A stretch of 64,000 nucleotides of DNA from Flavobacterium eburneipallidum (GCF_027111355.2 NZ_CP114291.2:124001-188000), one strand, 5' to 3'; shown: positions 1 to 11,345, numbered from the stretch's first letter. The notes: generated from the letters alone by a model not told the origin. A program made the numbers and translations.

Positions 1-623
1 ACTTGGATAATCAATTTCCCATTAGAAGTTTTATCTTCTTTCTGGGTGTTGATTTCTAATTTAGAATTCAATTTAGCCAAAAGTGCATTCAGTTTAGTCG
101 ATTTTTCGTCTAAAGCGTCGCAATTATTTTTGGCTTCGGTGCGTTTGGTTTTATAATAATCGGTCATTTTCATTAATTCCGCTACATTCAAACCTGAATT
201 TACGCCTGAAACTTGTTGGTTTTTATCCAATAATTCGATGGTTTTGACTTCGGATTCACGAGTATTTCTAATTCTTTGCATTTCTTTTTTCACTAAAGCA
301 ATACTATCACGTACTTTTTTTATGGCAGGATTCGTTTCATCTAATTCATATTCAGAAATATAGTTATCCGTAAATTGTACTGAAAGTACTGTAACAGTTG
401 ATGCTGTTCCTATTTGAATGGTATTTTCATTCAAATAATTAGCTACATTTTTAACCACAATTTCGCTAGTGCCTTTTGGCAACATGACGGAGGTAGTTTG
501 TGCAATTTCAGCCGAGTTGAAATAAACAGTCGCCGCTTTTACTTTGGCAGCAACAAATATTGGTTTTTGAGCAAAGGCAAATGCCGAAACCAAAAACGCC
601 AACAAGAAATGATTTTTTTTCAT
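1..623 (-). CDS. MuiA/DUF4139-type protein, 5' part only (partial)
   Basis: The gene runs off the left edge; about 207 residues are visible from an ATG at 623. The N-terminus is a Sec signal peptide (MKKNHFLLAFLVSAFAFAQ) ending in AFAQ. The following segment, with AATVYFNSAEIAQTTSV and then LPKGTSEIVVKNVANYLNE, matches my recollection of the DUF4140 N-terminal domain of the mucoidy inhibitor MuiA/DUF4139 family, an envelope-associated family of unclear biochemistry. It is followed by a charged, probably coiled-coil stretch, as expected between the two domains. The DUF4139 beta-barrel-like part would lie outside the window. It is divergent from hflX, with a 205-bp gap. Family call is by recollection of sequence pattern. 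Confidence 0.7.
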   Translation of the reverse strand, partial: MKKNHFLLAFLVSAFAFAQKPIFVAAKVKAATVYFNSAEIAQTTSVMLPKGTSEIVVKNVANYLNENTIQIGTASTVTVLSVQFTDNYISEYELDETNPAIKKVRDSIALVKKEMQRIRNTRESEVKTIELLDKNQQVSGVNSGLNVAELMKMTDYYKTKRTEAKNNCDALDEKSTKLNALLAKLNSKLEINTQKEDKTSNGKLIIQ

Positions 624-804
624 AATGAATCAATTTAAAGATATATTGCTATAGATAACAAATAACGGAAAAAGGTTGGGAAGGTTTGGTATTTTATTTC
701 ATATTTAATATCGATCTCATTTTTTGTTCAGAATAAAAAGTAAAAAAATCGAGTTTTTTAGTATCTGAAAAGTTAACAACTCTATAAAGTCCGTAGCAAA
801 TGAT

Positions 805-812
805 TAAATTTG
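805..812 (+). promoter_or_regulatory. Putative -7 element of hflX
   Basis: TAAATTTG matches the Bacteroidota -7 consensus TANNTTTG, 16 bp before the hflX ATG. I see no clear TTG at the -33 distance, so this is tentative. Confidence 0.35.
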
Positions 813-828
813 TGGCTTATTCAAAATT

Positions 829-2061
829 ATGTTAGAAAAAGAAACAATAAATTTCGAAAAAACAGCCATTGTTGGTATTGTTACTCAAAACCAAAGTGAA
901 GATAAACTCAACGAATATCTGGACGAATTGGACTTTTTGACTTATACCGCTGGTGGTGAAGTGGTGAAACGTTTTTGGCAAAAAATGGACAAACCCAATC
1001 CTAAAACCTTTCTAGGAACTGGAAAAATAGATGAAATTCATCTTTTTGTAAAAGAGAATGGCATTTCAACCTTAATATTTGATGATGAATTAACGCCTTC
1101 GCAACAAAAAAATATATCCAAAATTATTGATTGCAAAATTCTTGATAGAACCAATCTTATCTTGGATATTTTTGCCCAAAGAGCCGAAACTTCTTATGCG
1201 AGAACCCAAGTAGAATTGGCACAATGTATTTATTTACTACCTAGATTATCTGGTTTGTGGACACACTTGGAACGTCAAAAAGGTGGAATCGGGATGCGTG
1301 GTCCTGGAGAAACAGAGATTGAAACCGATAGACGTATTGTTCGGGATCGAATTTCGTTATTGAAAGAAAAAATCAAAACCATCGACAAGCAAATGAGTGT
1401 GCAACGCAGCAATCGTGGCGCTATGGTTCGTGTGGCTTTAGTAGGTTATACCAATGTAGGAAAATCTACATTAATGAATGCTGTGGGGAAAAGTGATGTT
1501 TTTGTAGAGAACAAACTTTTCGCCACATTAGATACAACCGTTCGAAAAGTGGTGATTAAAAACCTTCCTTTTTTACTTTCGGATACGGTAGGTTTCATTC
1601 GAAAACTACCCACTCAATTAGTAGATTCATTTAAAAGTACGCTAGATGAAGTTCGCGAAGCCGATTTGTTATTGCACGTTGTAGATATTTCGCACCCTGA
1701 TTTTGAAGATCATATTGCATCGGTAAACCAAACTTTGGCAGATATTAAAGCCAAGGACAAACCCGTTTTGATGGTTTTTAATAAAATTGATGCGTATAAG
1801 AATTTGACCATTGACGAAGACGATTTAATTACCGAAAAAACACCAAGACATTTCACATTAGAAGAATGGAAAACTACTTGGATGAATCGTGTGGGTGAAG
1901 AAAATGCTTTGTTTATTTCGGCAACAAACAAACAAAATTTCGAAGAATTCCGAGAACGGGTTTACGAAGCCGTGAGACAAATTCACATTACTCGCTTTCC
2001 TTACAACAAATTTTTGTATCCCGATTACAAAGATGCGATTGAAAAAGAAGAGAAAGAATAA
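829..2061 (+). CDS. hflX: GTPase HflX
   Basis: 410 residues, the usual length for HflX, a ribosome-associated GTPase that splits or rescues stalled ribosomes. The N-terminal HflX domain contains the glycine-rich FLGTGKIDEI stretch (about residues 63-72) and the family signature GGIGMRGPGETEIETDRR. The G domain shows G1 GYTNVGKST (206-214), G3 DTVGF (252-256) and G4 NKID (318-321). The start ATG at 829 fits a -7 promoter element just upstream. A strong terminator follows the stop codon, so the gene is probably monocistronic. Nothing unusual. Confidence 0.96.
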   Translation: MLEKETINFEKTAIVGIVTQNQSEDKLNEYLDELDFLTYTAGGEVVKRFWQKMDKPNPKTFLGTGKIDEIHLFVKENGISTLIFDDELTPSQQKNISKIIDCKILDRTNLILDIFAQRAETSYARTQVELAQCIYLLPRLSGLWTHLERQKGGIGMRGPGETEIETDRRIVRDRISLLKEKIKTIDKQMSVQRSNRGAMVRVALVGYTNVGKSTLMNAVGKSDVFVENKLFATLDTTVRKVVIKNLPFLLSDTVGFIRKLPTQLVDSFKSTLDEVREADLLLHVVDISHPDFEDHIASVNQTLADIKAKDKPVLMVFNKIDAYKNLTIDEDDLITEKTPRHFTLEEWKTTWMNRVGEENALFISATNKQNFEEFRERVYEAVRQIHITRFPYNKFLYPDYKDAIEKEEKE

Positions 2062-2071
2062 TAAAAAACCA

Positions 2072-2104
2072 AAAAGACCTTTAAAAATTTTTAAAGGTCT
2101 TTTT
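2072..2104 (+). terminator. Intrinsic terminator after hflX
   Basis: Inverted repeat AAAGACCTTTAAA / TTTAAAGGTCTTT with a short AT loop, followed by TTTT. It starts about 10 nt after the hflX stop. Confidence 0.85.
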
Positions 2105-2274
2105 TATTACAACATTTTGTGAAAAATATTTACAAATAACGTCATTTTGATAAGAATATATTGTCTTAAGGATTATTTTGTTATATTTACTTCATCGAAA
2201 ACAAACAAACACACCAAAATCATCAAATGCAACTTTTCAATCATTTGATAATTACAACTCAACAGATTTATTAT

Positions 2275-4317
2275 ATGAAAAAAGTATTCATACTCGCCTT
2301 ATTGACATTAAGCACAATGATTCAGGCACAAAACAAAGTTGAAAATATTCTTTTGAAACACGATAACGAGCCTATCGATTATACAAAAGTAAACGAATCC
2401 ATAATACAAGAAGCCGTTGCCAAAGTCATAAAACTATCTGATGAAAAAATAAAAAAAATTGTCGCTGTTAAGACACAAACCATTCCTAATACTTTAACAG
2501 CTTATGACGATTTGCAATATGAATTGACTGATTTATCTATAAAAATTAGCCTAATTCAGTCCACATTTTCTAACGAAAGTATTCGCAATGCAGCTTATGC
2601 CGAAAGTGAGAAATTATCCGTTTATGGTAGTGGTTTAGGCTTAAATGAACCTTTATACAAAGCTTTGAAAAAGTTTTCGACCAACAAAAAAATCGTATTA
2701 AACGACAAACAAAAAAAGTATTTATCCGAAGCTATCGTTTCGTTCGAAAAAAGCGGAATGAAATTGAGTACTGCCGATAGAAAACCATTGTTAGCATTGA
2801 ACAAAAAACTAATTGAATTAGGTAATGCTTTCGACAAAAACATAGCCGAAAGCAAGGATAGTTTAACTTTTAGCGAAAGCGAATTAAAAGGGATCGATGC
2901 CGAATCACTACAATCTTGGAAACATCCAAACGGCACTTATGTAATTCCGGTAAATAACACCAATGTTACAAAAATTAGTGAAAATGCCGAAAATTCAAAT
3001 ACTCGAAAAGTTTTTGGTTTGCGTTACAACAACAGAGCCTATCCACAAAATATTACCGTTTTAGACAGTTTACTTTATTACCGAAATACGTACGCTAAAA
3101 AACTTGGATTTTCTTCTTATGCGGCTTATTCAGTAGTGGATAAAATGGCTGCAAAACCTGAAAATGTCTGGGCATTCGAGAACGATTTGATTCAAAAACT
3201 GACTCCTTTGGTTACAGAAGAAGTTCAAACACTAAAAGCATTTAAAAAACAAGTAAATCCAACTGAATCGGGCGAATTTTTACCTTCTGATTTTGCTTAT
3301 TACAGCAAAAAAATGCTCAATGACAAATACAAACTAGACAAAGACGAGGTTAAAAAATACTTTGAAATGAATGCTACTTTAGCTGGAATGTTTAATGTGT
3401 ATGAATCTTTGTTAGGGATTGAAATAAAAGCGGTAACAAATATGCCTGTTTGGGACAGCAAAGTAAAAACCTATGAAATATGGTGTGAAGGCAAAAAAGC
3501 TGGAAGTTTTTATTTGGATTTGTTTCCAAGAGCCAATAAATACAGCCATTTTGCTTGCTTCCCGATGAGTCAGTACCTGAAAAAAGGAACTACCGAAGTA
3601 CTTCCTGTAGCGGCTTTGGTTTGTAATTTCCCAGAAGGAACAGCTAACGAACCTTCGTTATTACCACATCAAAATGTGGTGACTATGTTTCACGAATTCG
3701 GTCATTTGGTACATTGGTTATTGGGTCATCCAGCTATTGCTTCTCAAAATGCTTTTGGTTTGAAAGGTGATTTTATCGAAGCACCTTCTCAATTTCTAGA
3801 AAATTGGTGTTGGGAATACGATGCTTTAAAACTTTTTGCGAAGCACTATAAAACAGGAGAAACATTGCCAAAAGAACTGTTCGACAAAATGAAACAAACC
3901 CAACAGGTAAATATAGGAAGCCAGTACATTCGACAAGTTTCATTAGGCCTTACCGATTTTACGTATGAAGACAAATACGAAGAAACCAAACAAAAAGGAA
4001 TTTTGAAAGTCTTTAAAGAAATATCCCTTTTGAACCAATTGCCTTTTGATGATAACAATCACATGATCTGCAGTTTCACCCATTTGAATGGATATGGCGC
4101 TAATTATTATGGCTATTTATGGTCGAAAGTGTATGCTCAAGATATGTTTTCTCTTTTCAAAAAGAATGGTGTAATGGATGCAGCAACTGGAATTAAATAC
4201 CGAAAAGAAATTCTCGAAAAAGGTTCAACCGCTCAAGAAATTGATATGGTAGAAAAGTTTTTGGGTCGAAAATCCAATTCAGATGCTTTTACGGAATCTT
4301 TGGGAATTAAAAAATAA
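2275..4317 (+). CDS. M3 family zinc metallopeptidase (Dcp/oligopeptidase-like)
   Basis: A secreted or periplasmic metallopeptidase of the M3 (thimet oligopeptidase / peptidyl-dipeptidase Dcp) family, which cleaves short peptides. The zinc motif HEFGH lies at residues 473-477, with the third ligand Glu502 in the FIEAPSQFLENW block, both typical of M3. I chose the ATG at 2275 because MKKVFILALLTLSTMIQAQ is a clean signal peptide; an in-frame ATG at 2227 would add 16 residues and bury it. Length (680 residues) is normal for the family. The DUF885 lipoprotein gene starts 14 nt downstream, so the two metallopeptidases are probably co-transcribed and may share a role in peptide scavenging (inference). 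Confidence 0.92.
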   Translation: MKKVFILALLTLSTMIQAQNKVENILLKHDNEPIDYTKVNESIIQEAVAKVIKLSDEKIKKIVAVKTQTIPNTLTAYDDLQYELTDLSIKISLIQSTFSNESIRNAAYAESEKLSVYGSGLGLNEPLYKALKKFSTNKKIVLNDKQKKYLSEAIVSFEKSGMKLSTADRKPLLALNKKLIELGNAFDKNIAESKDSLTFSESELKGIDAESLQSWKHPNGTYVIPVNNTNVTKISENAENSNTRKVFGLRYNNRAYPQNITVLDSLLYYRNTYAKKLGFSSYAAYSVVDKMAAKPENVWAFENDLIQKLTPLVTEEVQTLKAFKKQVNPTESGEFLPSDFAYYSKKMLNDKYKLDKDEVKKYFEMNATLAGMFNVYESLLGIEIKAVTNMPVWDSKVKTYEIWCEGKKAGSFYLDLFPRANKYSHFACFPMSQYLKKGTTEVLPVAALVCNFPEGTANEPSLLPHQNVVTMFHEFGHLVHWLLGHPAIASQNAFGLKGDFIEAPSQFLENWCWEYDALKLFAKHYKTGETLPKELFDKMKQTQQVNIGSQYIRQVSLGLTDFTYEDKYEETKQKGILKVFKEISLLNQLPFDDNNHMICSFTHLNGYGANYYGYLWSKVYAQDMFSLFKKNGVMDAATGIKYRKEILEKGSTAQEIDMVEKFLGRKSNSDAFTESLGIKK

Positions 4318-4331
4318 TCCAGTCAACACCA

Positions 4332-6068
4332 ATGAAAAAATACATTTCACTTTTAGCTGTCGTTGTTTTAACTTTTTTTAGTTGTACCAAAACCGTTAAA
4401 AACACCGATTTCGAAAAATTATCCGAAGATTATTTGAAAAGCTATTTGGATTGGCGACCGCAATCTGGAGTTTCGCTTGGACTTCACGAATACGACGGAA
4501 AAATGGCTGATTATAGTAAAACATCCATCGCAGCCGAGGTATCAAGACTAAAAGAATTCAACCAAAAATTTGCTGAAATAGATTCGGCTTCTTTGAGTAC
4601 CAAAGAATATTACGATTGGAAAATGTTGCGTTCCAATATTAAGAACGAATTGTTTGCCATAGAAGATTTAAAAGTTTATACCAAAAACCCGATGACTTAT
4701 GCTGGATCCATTGATGTAAATATTTACATCAAACGAAATTTTGCTCCACTAGAACAACAAATCAAATCGATTATTGCTATTGAGAATGAAGCTCCGCAAT
4801 TTTATGCAGCAGCAAAGGCAAATTTACAAGATTCATTGGCATTACCACACATTCAATTAGCGATTGACATTGCTAGAGGTTCGGCTTCGTTTTTAGGGAA
4901 AGATCTTTTGGTTGCTTTGAAAGACGTTAAAAATGATTCGTTGATGAAGGCTTTCAATAGTGCTAATCAAAAAGCCATTGTTGCTATCAATGATTATGCT
5001 GATTTTCTGGAAAAAGAAAAATTACCCAAAGCGACTCAAAACTACGCTATCGGCAAAGAAAATTATCAAAAAATGCTGTTATATGGCGAAGGAATCACCA
5101 TGTCTGCCGATGCCATTTTAGCTATTGGAATGAAAGAATTACAAAAAGAACAAGCGGCTTTTAACGCTGCCGCAAAAATCATCAACCCCAACAAAAAGCC
5201 AATTGATGTTTACAATGATATGCAAAAAGAACATCCAACGGCAGAAAGTTTGATTCCAGATGCCAAAAAAAATCTGGAAGCCATTCGCCAATTTATGATT
5301 GACAACAAGATTATTACTATTCCGTCGGAAGTGCGGGTAAAAGTAGAAGAAACACCTGCTTTTGCTAGAGCCACAAGTACAGCGTCAATGGATACACCTG
5401 GCCCATTTGAAACCAAAGCCACCGAAGCCTATTATTACATCACTCCAGTTGACCCCAAATGGACACCGCAACAACAAGAAGAATGGTTGGCGCAATTTAA
5501 TTTTTACACCACCGATGTGGTTTCTATTCACGAAGCTTATCCTGGACATTATACTCAATTTTTACATCTAAATGCTTCTGATGCTTCGAAAATTCAAAAG
5601 GTTTTTGGCAGCTATGCTTTTATCGAGGGCTATGCACATTACACCGAAAAAATGGTGCTCGATGCAGGTTTTGGTAACAACGGTGACCCAATTAAAGCGG
5701 CAAAATTTCGCATGGCACAATCAGGTGATGCCTTGTTGCGTATTTGCCGTTTGTGTGTGTCTATCCAAACGCATTGCTATGGAATGAATGTGGACGAAGC
5801 GACTGCCTTTTTTATGAAAAACTGGTATCAAGGTGACAAACCATCTCGTCAGGAAGCTTTGCGTGGCACTTATGATCCGGGTTATTTGTTCTATACTTTA
5901 GGAAAATTGCAAATCTTGAAATTGCAAGACGATTACAAAAAACAAGAAGGCAAAAACTACAGTTTGCAAAAATTCAACGATGCCATGCTGGACAACGGCA
6001 TGATGCCTATCCAAACCATGCGTCAAATCTTATTGAAAGACAAAGCTATCTGGAATAAAATTCTATAA
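4332..6068 (+). CDS. DUF885 family lipoprotein, predicted metallopeptidase
   Basis: 578 residues. The N-terminus MKKYISLLAVVVLTFFSCTK is a lipoprotein signal with the lipobox ending at Cys18, so the protein is probably membrane anchored. DUF885 proteins carry a zinc-peptidase-like HExxPGH motif, seen here as HEAYPGH at residues 400-406, with the downstream EGYAHYTEK block that probably supplies a further ligand. The family is predicted to hydrolyse peptides or related amides; its substrates are generally unknown. It follows the M3 peptidase gene by 14 nt in the same orientation and ends at a strong hairpin. Confidence 0.9.
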   Translation: MKKYISLLAVVVLTFFSCTKTVKNTDFEKLSEDYLKSYLDWRPQSGVSLGLHEYDGKMADYSKTSIAAEVSRLKEFNQKFAEIDSASLSTKEYYDWKMLRSNIKNELFAIEDLKVYTKNPMTYAGSIDVNIYIKRNFAPLEQQIKSIIAIENEAPQFYAAAKANLQDSLALPHIQLAIDIARGSASFLGKDLLVALKDVKNDSLMKAFNSANQKAIVAINDYADFLEKEKLPKATQNYAIGKENYQKMLLYGEGITMSADAILAIGMKELQKEQAAFNAAAKIINPNKKPIDVYNDMQKEHPTAESLIPDAKKNLEAIRQFMIDNKIITIPSEVRVKVEETPAFARATSTASMDTPGPFETKATEAYYYITPVDPKWTPQQQEEWLAQFNFYTTDVVSIHEAYPGHYTQFLHLNASDASKIQKVFGSYAFIEGYAHYTEKMVLDAGFGNNGDPIKAAKFRMAQSGDALLRICRLCVSIQTHCYGMNVDEATAFFMKNWYQGDKPSRQEALRGTYDPGYLFYTLGKLQILKLQDDYKKQEGKNYSLQKFNDAMLDNGMMPIQTMRQILLKDKAIWNKIL

Positions 6069-6090
6069 TTAGTATTCTATTTTACTCAAA

Positions 6091-6126
6091 AAAAGGTCTG
6101 GTTTCTATATAGAAACCAGACCTTTT
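6091..6126 (+). terminator. Terminator after DUF885 gene
   Basis: Near-perfect inverted repeat AAAAGGTCTGGTTTCTA / TAGAAACCAGACCTTTT with A-rich and T-rich flanks. It sits between convergent genes and could act in both directions. Confidence 0.85.
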
Positions 6127-6143
6127 CATTTTCATTAACCGAT

Positions 6144-6170
6144 AAAAAAAGCACCCTTAATCAGGATGCT
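6144..6170 (-). terminator. Terminator after atpC
   Basis: On the minus strand AGCATCC / GGGTGCT (one G-U pair) with a 7-nt loop, followed by seven T. It lies 24 nt past the atpC stop. Confidence 0.75.
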
Positions 6171-6193
6171 TCTTTAATTCATAAATGAATGTT

Positions 6194-6475
6194 TTAGTCT
6201 GCTAAAACAATCACTTTATTGTCTTTCATTTCAATAGTTCCTGAAGTGATAGCTAAAGTATAATTTTGGTCATTAACTTTAGTAAACTTACCTGCTACCT
6301 CTTTAGAAAACTTGAAACTTGAAGCCTCAATTTTTACAACACCTTTTCCTAGGACTGAAACGATTGGAGCGTGATTATTCAATATTTGAAAGCTTCCGTC
6401 AATTCCTGGTAATGTTACCGAAGTAACTTCTGCCGAAAATAATTTTGCTTCTGGTGATACTATTTCTAAAATCAT
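6194..6475 (-). CDS. atpC: ATP synthase epsilon subunit (short form)
   Basis: 93 residues, starting MILEIVSPEAKLFSAEV and containing PGIDGSFQILNNHAPIVSVL, the hallmark of the N-terminal beta-sandwich of the F1 epsilon subunit. It sits in the central stalk of the ATP synthase, contacting gamma and the c-ring. The E. coli protein is about 139 residues; the C-terminal two-helix hairpin that can insert into F1 and inhibit ATP hydrolysis is absent here. It follows atpD on the same strand, separated by 72 bp that are entirely heptamer repeat. An intrinsic terminator follows. Other ATP synthase genes are not in the window, which agrees with the separate atpDC location I recall for Bacteroidota. Confidence 0.94.
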   Translation of the reverse strand: MILEIVSPEAKLFSAEVTSVTLPGIDGSFQILNNHAPIVSVLGKGVVKIEASSFKFSKEVAGKFTKVNDQNYTLAITSGTIEMKDNKVIVLAD

Positions 6476-6483
6476 AATTTTTT

Positions 6484-6543
6484 AGTATTCAGTAATCAGT
6501 ATTCAGTGTTCAGTTTAGAACTGAACACTGAACACTGAACACT
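6484..6543. repeat. Head-to-head heptamer array between atpD and atpC
   Basis: AGTATTC, AGTAATC, AGTATTC, AGTGTTC on one side and GAACACT repeated three times on the other. The arms at 6502-6515 and 6519-6532 pair over 14 bp with a 3-nt loop. It fills almost all of the atpD-atpC spacer, so it is transcribed and could modulate the beta:epsilon expression ratio (inference). Confidence 0.85.
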
Positions 6544-6547
6544 ATTT

Positions 6548-8062
<1,515 letters not shown>

Positions 8063-8142
8063 TTATGTATTTATTAAATAGCTATTTAGGTTTATAAAGC
8101 ACAACTTATTGAAACATTTCAAGAGGCTGCATTTTCAGTGCG

Positions 8143-8173
8143 CAAAGGTAATTTTTTAAAATATAAAAATCAA
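8143..8173 (-). promoter_or_regulatory. Promoter of atpDC
   Basis: On the minus strand TTG (8173-8171), a 20-nt spacer, then TACCTTTG (8150-8143), matching the Bacteroidota primary sigma consensus TTG-N17..23-TANNTTTG. Transcription should start near 8136, leaving a leader of about 75 nt. Confidence 0.75.
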
Positions 8174-8253
8174 CCCTTTTGTTATAAAAAAAATAATCTC
8201 TTTTAAATTAGTCATTTTTATACGTAAAATTAACCGTTTGAATTTGCTAAAAA

Positions 8254-8284
8254 CCAAAAAACCATCACATTAAGCGATGGTTTT
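8254..8284 (-). terminator. Terminator after TonB-dependent receptor
   Basis: AAAACCATC (8258-8266) pairs with GATGGTTTT (8276-8284). On the minus strand it is followed by a T-rich run, about 20 nt past the receptor stop. Confidence 0.75.
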
Positions 8285-8303
8285 AAATATTTAAAATTAC
8301 CAT

Positions 8304-11192
8304 TTAAGGATTGATTGTCCAAGAAGCAAAATATTGCTGACCTATGGCACCCGCTCCTAATACTTGTGTATATTCTTTGTTACCAATATTTGCTGCTCCA
8401 ATTTTAATTACTGATTTCAGTTTAGGAAGTCCGTAATTAATTTGAGCATCGACAACAGTAGCTGCATCAATCATACCATCCACCATTGTAGATTGCCACA
8501 AATATTCATTATTCCATCTTACGCTGGCATTGAATCCAAAATTTTTGAACAATTTATCATTTCCTACAGAGGCTTTCACTTTGTGTTTTGGTGTATTGAA
8601 ACCCGCTTCGAAATCGGGATCTTTGGTTTGATCAAAATCAAATTGAGCATAGTTGTAACTCACTCCAAAATCATAATTCCCAAACATTTTTTTAGAAACT
8701 CCAATTCCAAAACCTAATGAATGAATTTCTAAAACTGTATTGGTATATAATTGATACGCTCTAAATTGGCTATTAGTCATTGCAAATACAGCTTTATAAG
8801 TTTCATCTGCTGCGGGTGTTAAAGCTCCTGTAAAATTAACATTATCACTTGCATCACCATACAATGGAGCCGCAGCATTTGTATTACCAATAAAATTGTT
8901 ATATGTATTATAATAACCACTAAGGTCGATATTCACATCTTTAATTTGAGAACGATATCCTAATTCAAACGCTTTTACTTCTTCTGGTTTTACATAACCC
9001 ACATTTGTTTTTTTTAATAAAGGCGCTGCTGCCATTTGTGCTGCCACTAAAGCTGCTGGAGTTGTTGGATTTGCAGCCCTCATCGCCGCACCAAATGCTG
9101 TTGCTGATGCTGCTGTAAAAGAGTTTAGATAAGCATTTTCTCCAGTCATAATCGACGTAGTTCCTCCAGCATACAAGTATCCTAATCCCATAGAATTAGC
9201 TACAGGCAATGTTTCTGAATAGCGTAATAAATTATCAGGTGCAGAACCAATTAAGACTGCGTTTCCAACATTGAAACCAATATATTGATCTTGTGTAGTA
9301 GGATTTCTAAATCCAGTTTGATAAGAAGCTCTTAAATTGTGCTGTTTTTTATCTCCAGCAGCATATCCTAATGATACTCTTGGCGAATAATTTCCGTCAA
9401 AATTTTTGGATTTATCATAACGAATAGATCCTGTGAATTTCAATCTATCGTCGATGAATTTTTTTTGAAGTTGTGTGTACACTCCATACTCATTATAATT
9501 AATTGGACTATCTGCATCTGTATAAATTCTTCCAAAAGAATTTAATTGATATTGTCTATATGATCCTCCAACTTGAATTTCTCCAAATTTAATAATGTCT
9601 TTAAAGTTATAATTAGCATCCGAATGGTAAATTCTAGAATTATCTACCAATTTTGAACCTGTTAATACACTTGGATCGGCAATAACTTGATTAAATGCGT
9701 CTTTAAAAGCTGCCGTTCCTGGTATCAATCTACCAATATCTGCCTGACTACGTGCAAAAGCGTGAGAAGCCACAATATTACCTGGAGTTATACCAGAGAC
9801 TGCGCCTGAATAAGCACCTGCATATTTGGTAATATAATCCGAGAACCAAGTAGCATCTTGTTTCCACTTTCTATTGACATTGATTCCTGTAAATAGCATA
9901 TCATACGATTTTCCACCGTCTTCAGAAGTAGTGTATCCTCTAACAAAAAAGTTTTTACCTTTTATTTCTAATTTGTGCTGTTGCATAGAAAAATTATTCA
10001 AATAATATCTATTCGCTCCTTGATACACTGCATTTCCAAAACCAAACTTACTTTGCCAAATCACTTCAACCCTTTCATCTCCCAAAGGTCTTATATGAAG
10101 AGAAAAATCAATCTTGGTATTACTCGCTTTATTATCTGTTAAATCAACCTCATTATATCCTGTTCTAGAAACGACTGTGTTCAAAGAAGGAATTGCCGCA
10201 ACTAATGATGCTGGAGCTACAGTTGCTAAATTAATTGCTACTTCATCACCATACACATTTAACCCATTATAACTCGGATTAGTTCTGTCATTACTAGTCA
10301 CCTCTCCATTTTGATATTCATTATAATTAGTAGCATACCAATCTGTTCCTTTCATAAAAGTCATATTCACTTTTGCCGCAAAATACTTGTTGAAAGCATG
10401 TGCCATTCGTATTCCAAAATCATGATATTCGTTTGTACCCGCTTCTTTTTGGCTTGTTGCTCCGTATTTTAGATAAGTTGAAATTCCAGGATAAGTAAAC
10501 GGACTTTTGCTATTCATGAACATAATTCCATTAAAAGCATTGGCACCATATAAAGCAGAAGACGCCCCTGGCAACAACTCAACACTTTGCACATCAATAT
10601 CAGATACACCAATCATATTTCCTAAAACAAAATTCAGCAACGGAGATGAATTATCCATTCCATCTACCAGTTGCATAAAACGCGTATTGGCAACAGTAGC
10701 AAAACCTCTAGTATTTATGGATTTAAAAGTCAAACTACTGGTATTCATTTGCACTTCTTTTAGATTTTCTAGTCCGTCATAAAAAGTTGGTGAAGCTGTT
10801 CTTTTAATCTCTTTAATCCCTACTCTTTCAATAGTAACAGGTGATTCTAAAATTCGTTCGGGAGTTCTTGAAGCAGAAACCACTACTTCATCTAGTTTTG
10901 TTTCTTCTCCAGAAAGTTTTACACTGACATTTTGTTCATTTGAAGTAACACTCATTTTTTTTGACTCATAACCCACACTGGTTACTTCGATTGTAAAAGG
11001 CAATGTTTTTGAGGTATTCAAAGAGAACTTTCCATCTGCATCTGTGACAGATCCAGCATTATCGCCAACAACTTGAATATTAGCACCCGGAACAGGCTGA
11101 TTGTTAGAATCAGTAACTGAACCTGTAACTTTATTTTGTGCAAAACTAAAGCTGCAAAATAATAGAGATAGAAAAAATAAGTAGGTTTTCAT
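8304..11192 (-). CDS. TonB-dependent outer-membrane receptor
   Basis: 962 residues. Signal peptide MKTYLFFLSLLFCSFSFAQ, then a carboxypeptidase-regulatory-like beta-sandwich (about residues 20-95), a TonB-dependent plug beginning around LDEVVVSASRTPERI, and a large C-terminal beta-barrel. The plug contains the usual VELLPGASSALYGANAFNGI stretch. TonB-dependent receptors import iron complexes, cobalamin or oligosaccharides using proton-motive force; the ligand cannot be told from sequence. No SusD partner or glycosidase is adjacent, so a glycan-uptake role is not supported. An Ala-rich segment lies around residues 690-720. The gene is monocistronic, with its own terminator. Confidence 0.92.
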   Translation of the reverse strand: MKTYLFFLSLLFCSFSFAQNKVTGSVTDSNNQPVPGANIQVVGDNAGSVTDADGKFSLNTSKTLPFTIEVTSVGYESKKMSVTSNEQNVSVKLSGEETKLDEVVVSASRTPERILESPVTIERVGIKEIKRTASPTFYDGLENLKEVQMNTSSLTFKSINTRGFATVANTRFMQLVDGMDNSSPLLNFVLGNMIGVSDIDVQSVELLPGASSALYGANAFNGIMFMNSKSPFTYPGISTYLKYGATSQKEAGTNEYHDFGIRMAHAFNKYFAAKVNMTFMKGTDWYATNYNEYQNGEVTSNDRTNPSYNGLNVYGDEVAINLATVAPASLVAAIPSLNTVVSRTGYNEVDLTDNKASNTKIDFSLHIRPLGDERVEVIWQSKFGFGNAVYQGANRYYLNNFSMQQHKLEIKGKNFFVRGYTTSEDGGKSYDMLFTGINVNRKWKQDATWFSDYITKYAGAYSGAVSGITPGNIVASHAFARSQADIGRLIPGTAAFKDAFNQVIADPSVLTGSKLVDNSRIYHSDANYNFKDIIKFGEIQVGGSYRQYQLNSFGRIYTDADSPINYNEYGVYTQLQKKFIDDRLKFTGSIRYDKSKNFDGNYSPRVSLGYAAGDKKQHNLRASYQTGFRNPTTQDQYIGFNVGNAVLIGSAPDNLLRYSETLPVANSMGLGYLYAGGTTSIMTGENAYLNSFTAASATAFGAAMRAANPTTPAALVAAQMAAAPLLKKTNVGYVKPEEVKAFELGYRSQIKDVNIDLSGYYNTYNNFIGNTNAAAPLYGDASDNVNFTGALTPAADETYKAVFAMTNSQFRAYQLYTNTVLEIHSLGFGIGVSKKMFGNYDFGVSYNYAQFDFDQTKDPDFEAGFNTPKHKVKASVGNDKLFKNFGFNASVRWNNEYLWQSTMVDGMIDAATVVDAQINYGLPKLKSVIKIGAANIGNKEYTQVLGAGAIGQQYFASWTINP

Positions 11193-11345
11193 TTTAATTT
11201 AGTTTTATGGATTAGCCTAGTAAAAGTAGGAATAATTTTGATATTAATAATCAAAATGCTAAAAAAAATAACAATCAATAAAAAATTATACTTATTTATA
11301 ATTATTTTATATTAAAGGATTCAACAACCAATAAATTACACCATA

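Noticed and set aside
8304..11192. SusC-type receptor of a glycan utilisation locus
   Set aside because: No SusD partner or carbohydrate enzymes are nearby; the same applies to 30529-33258.
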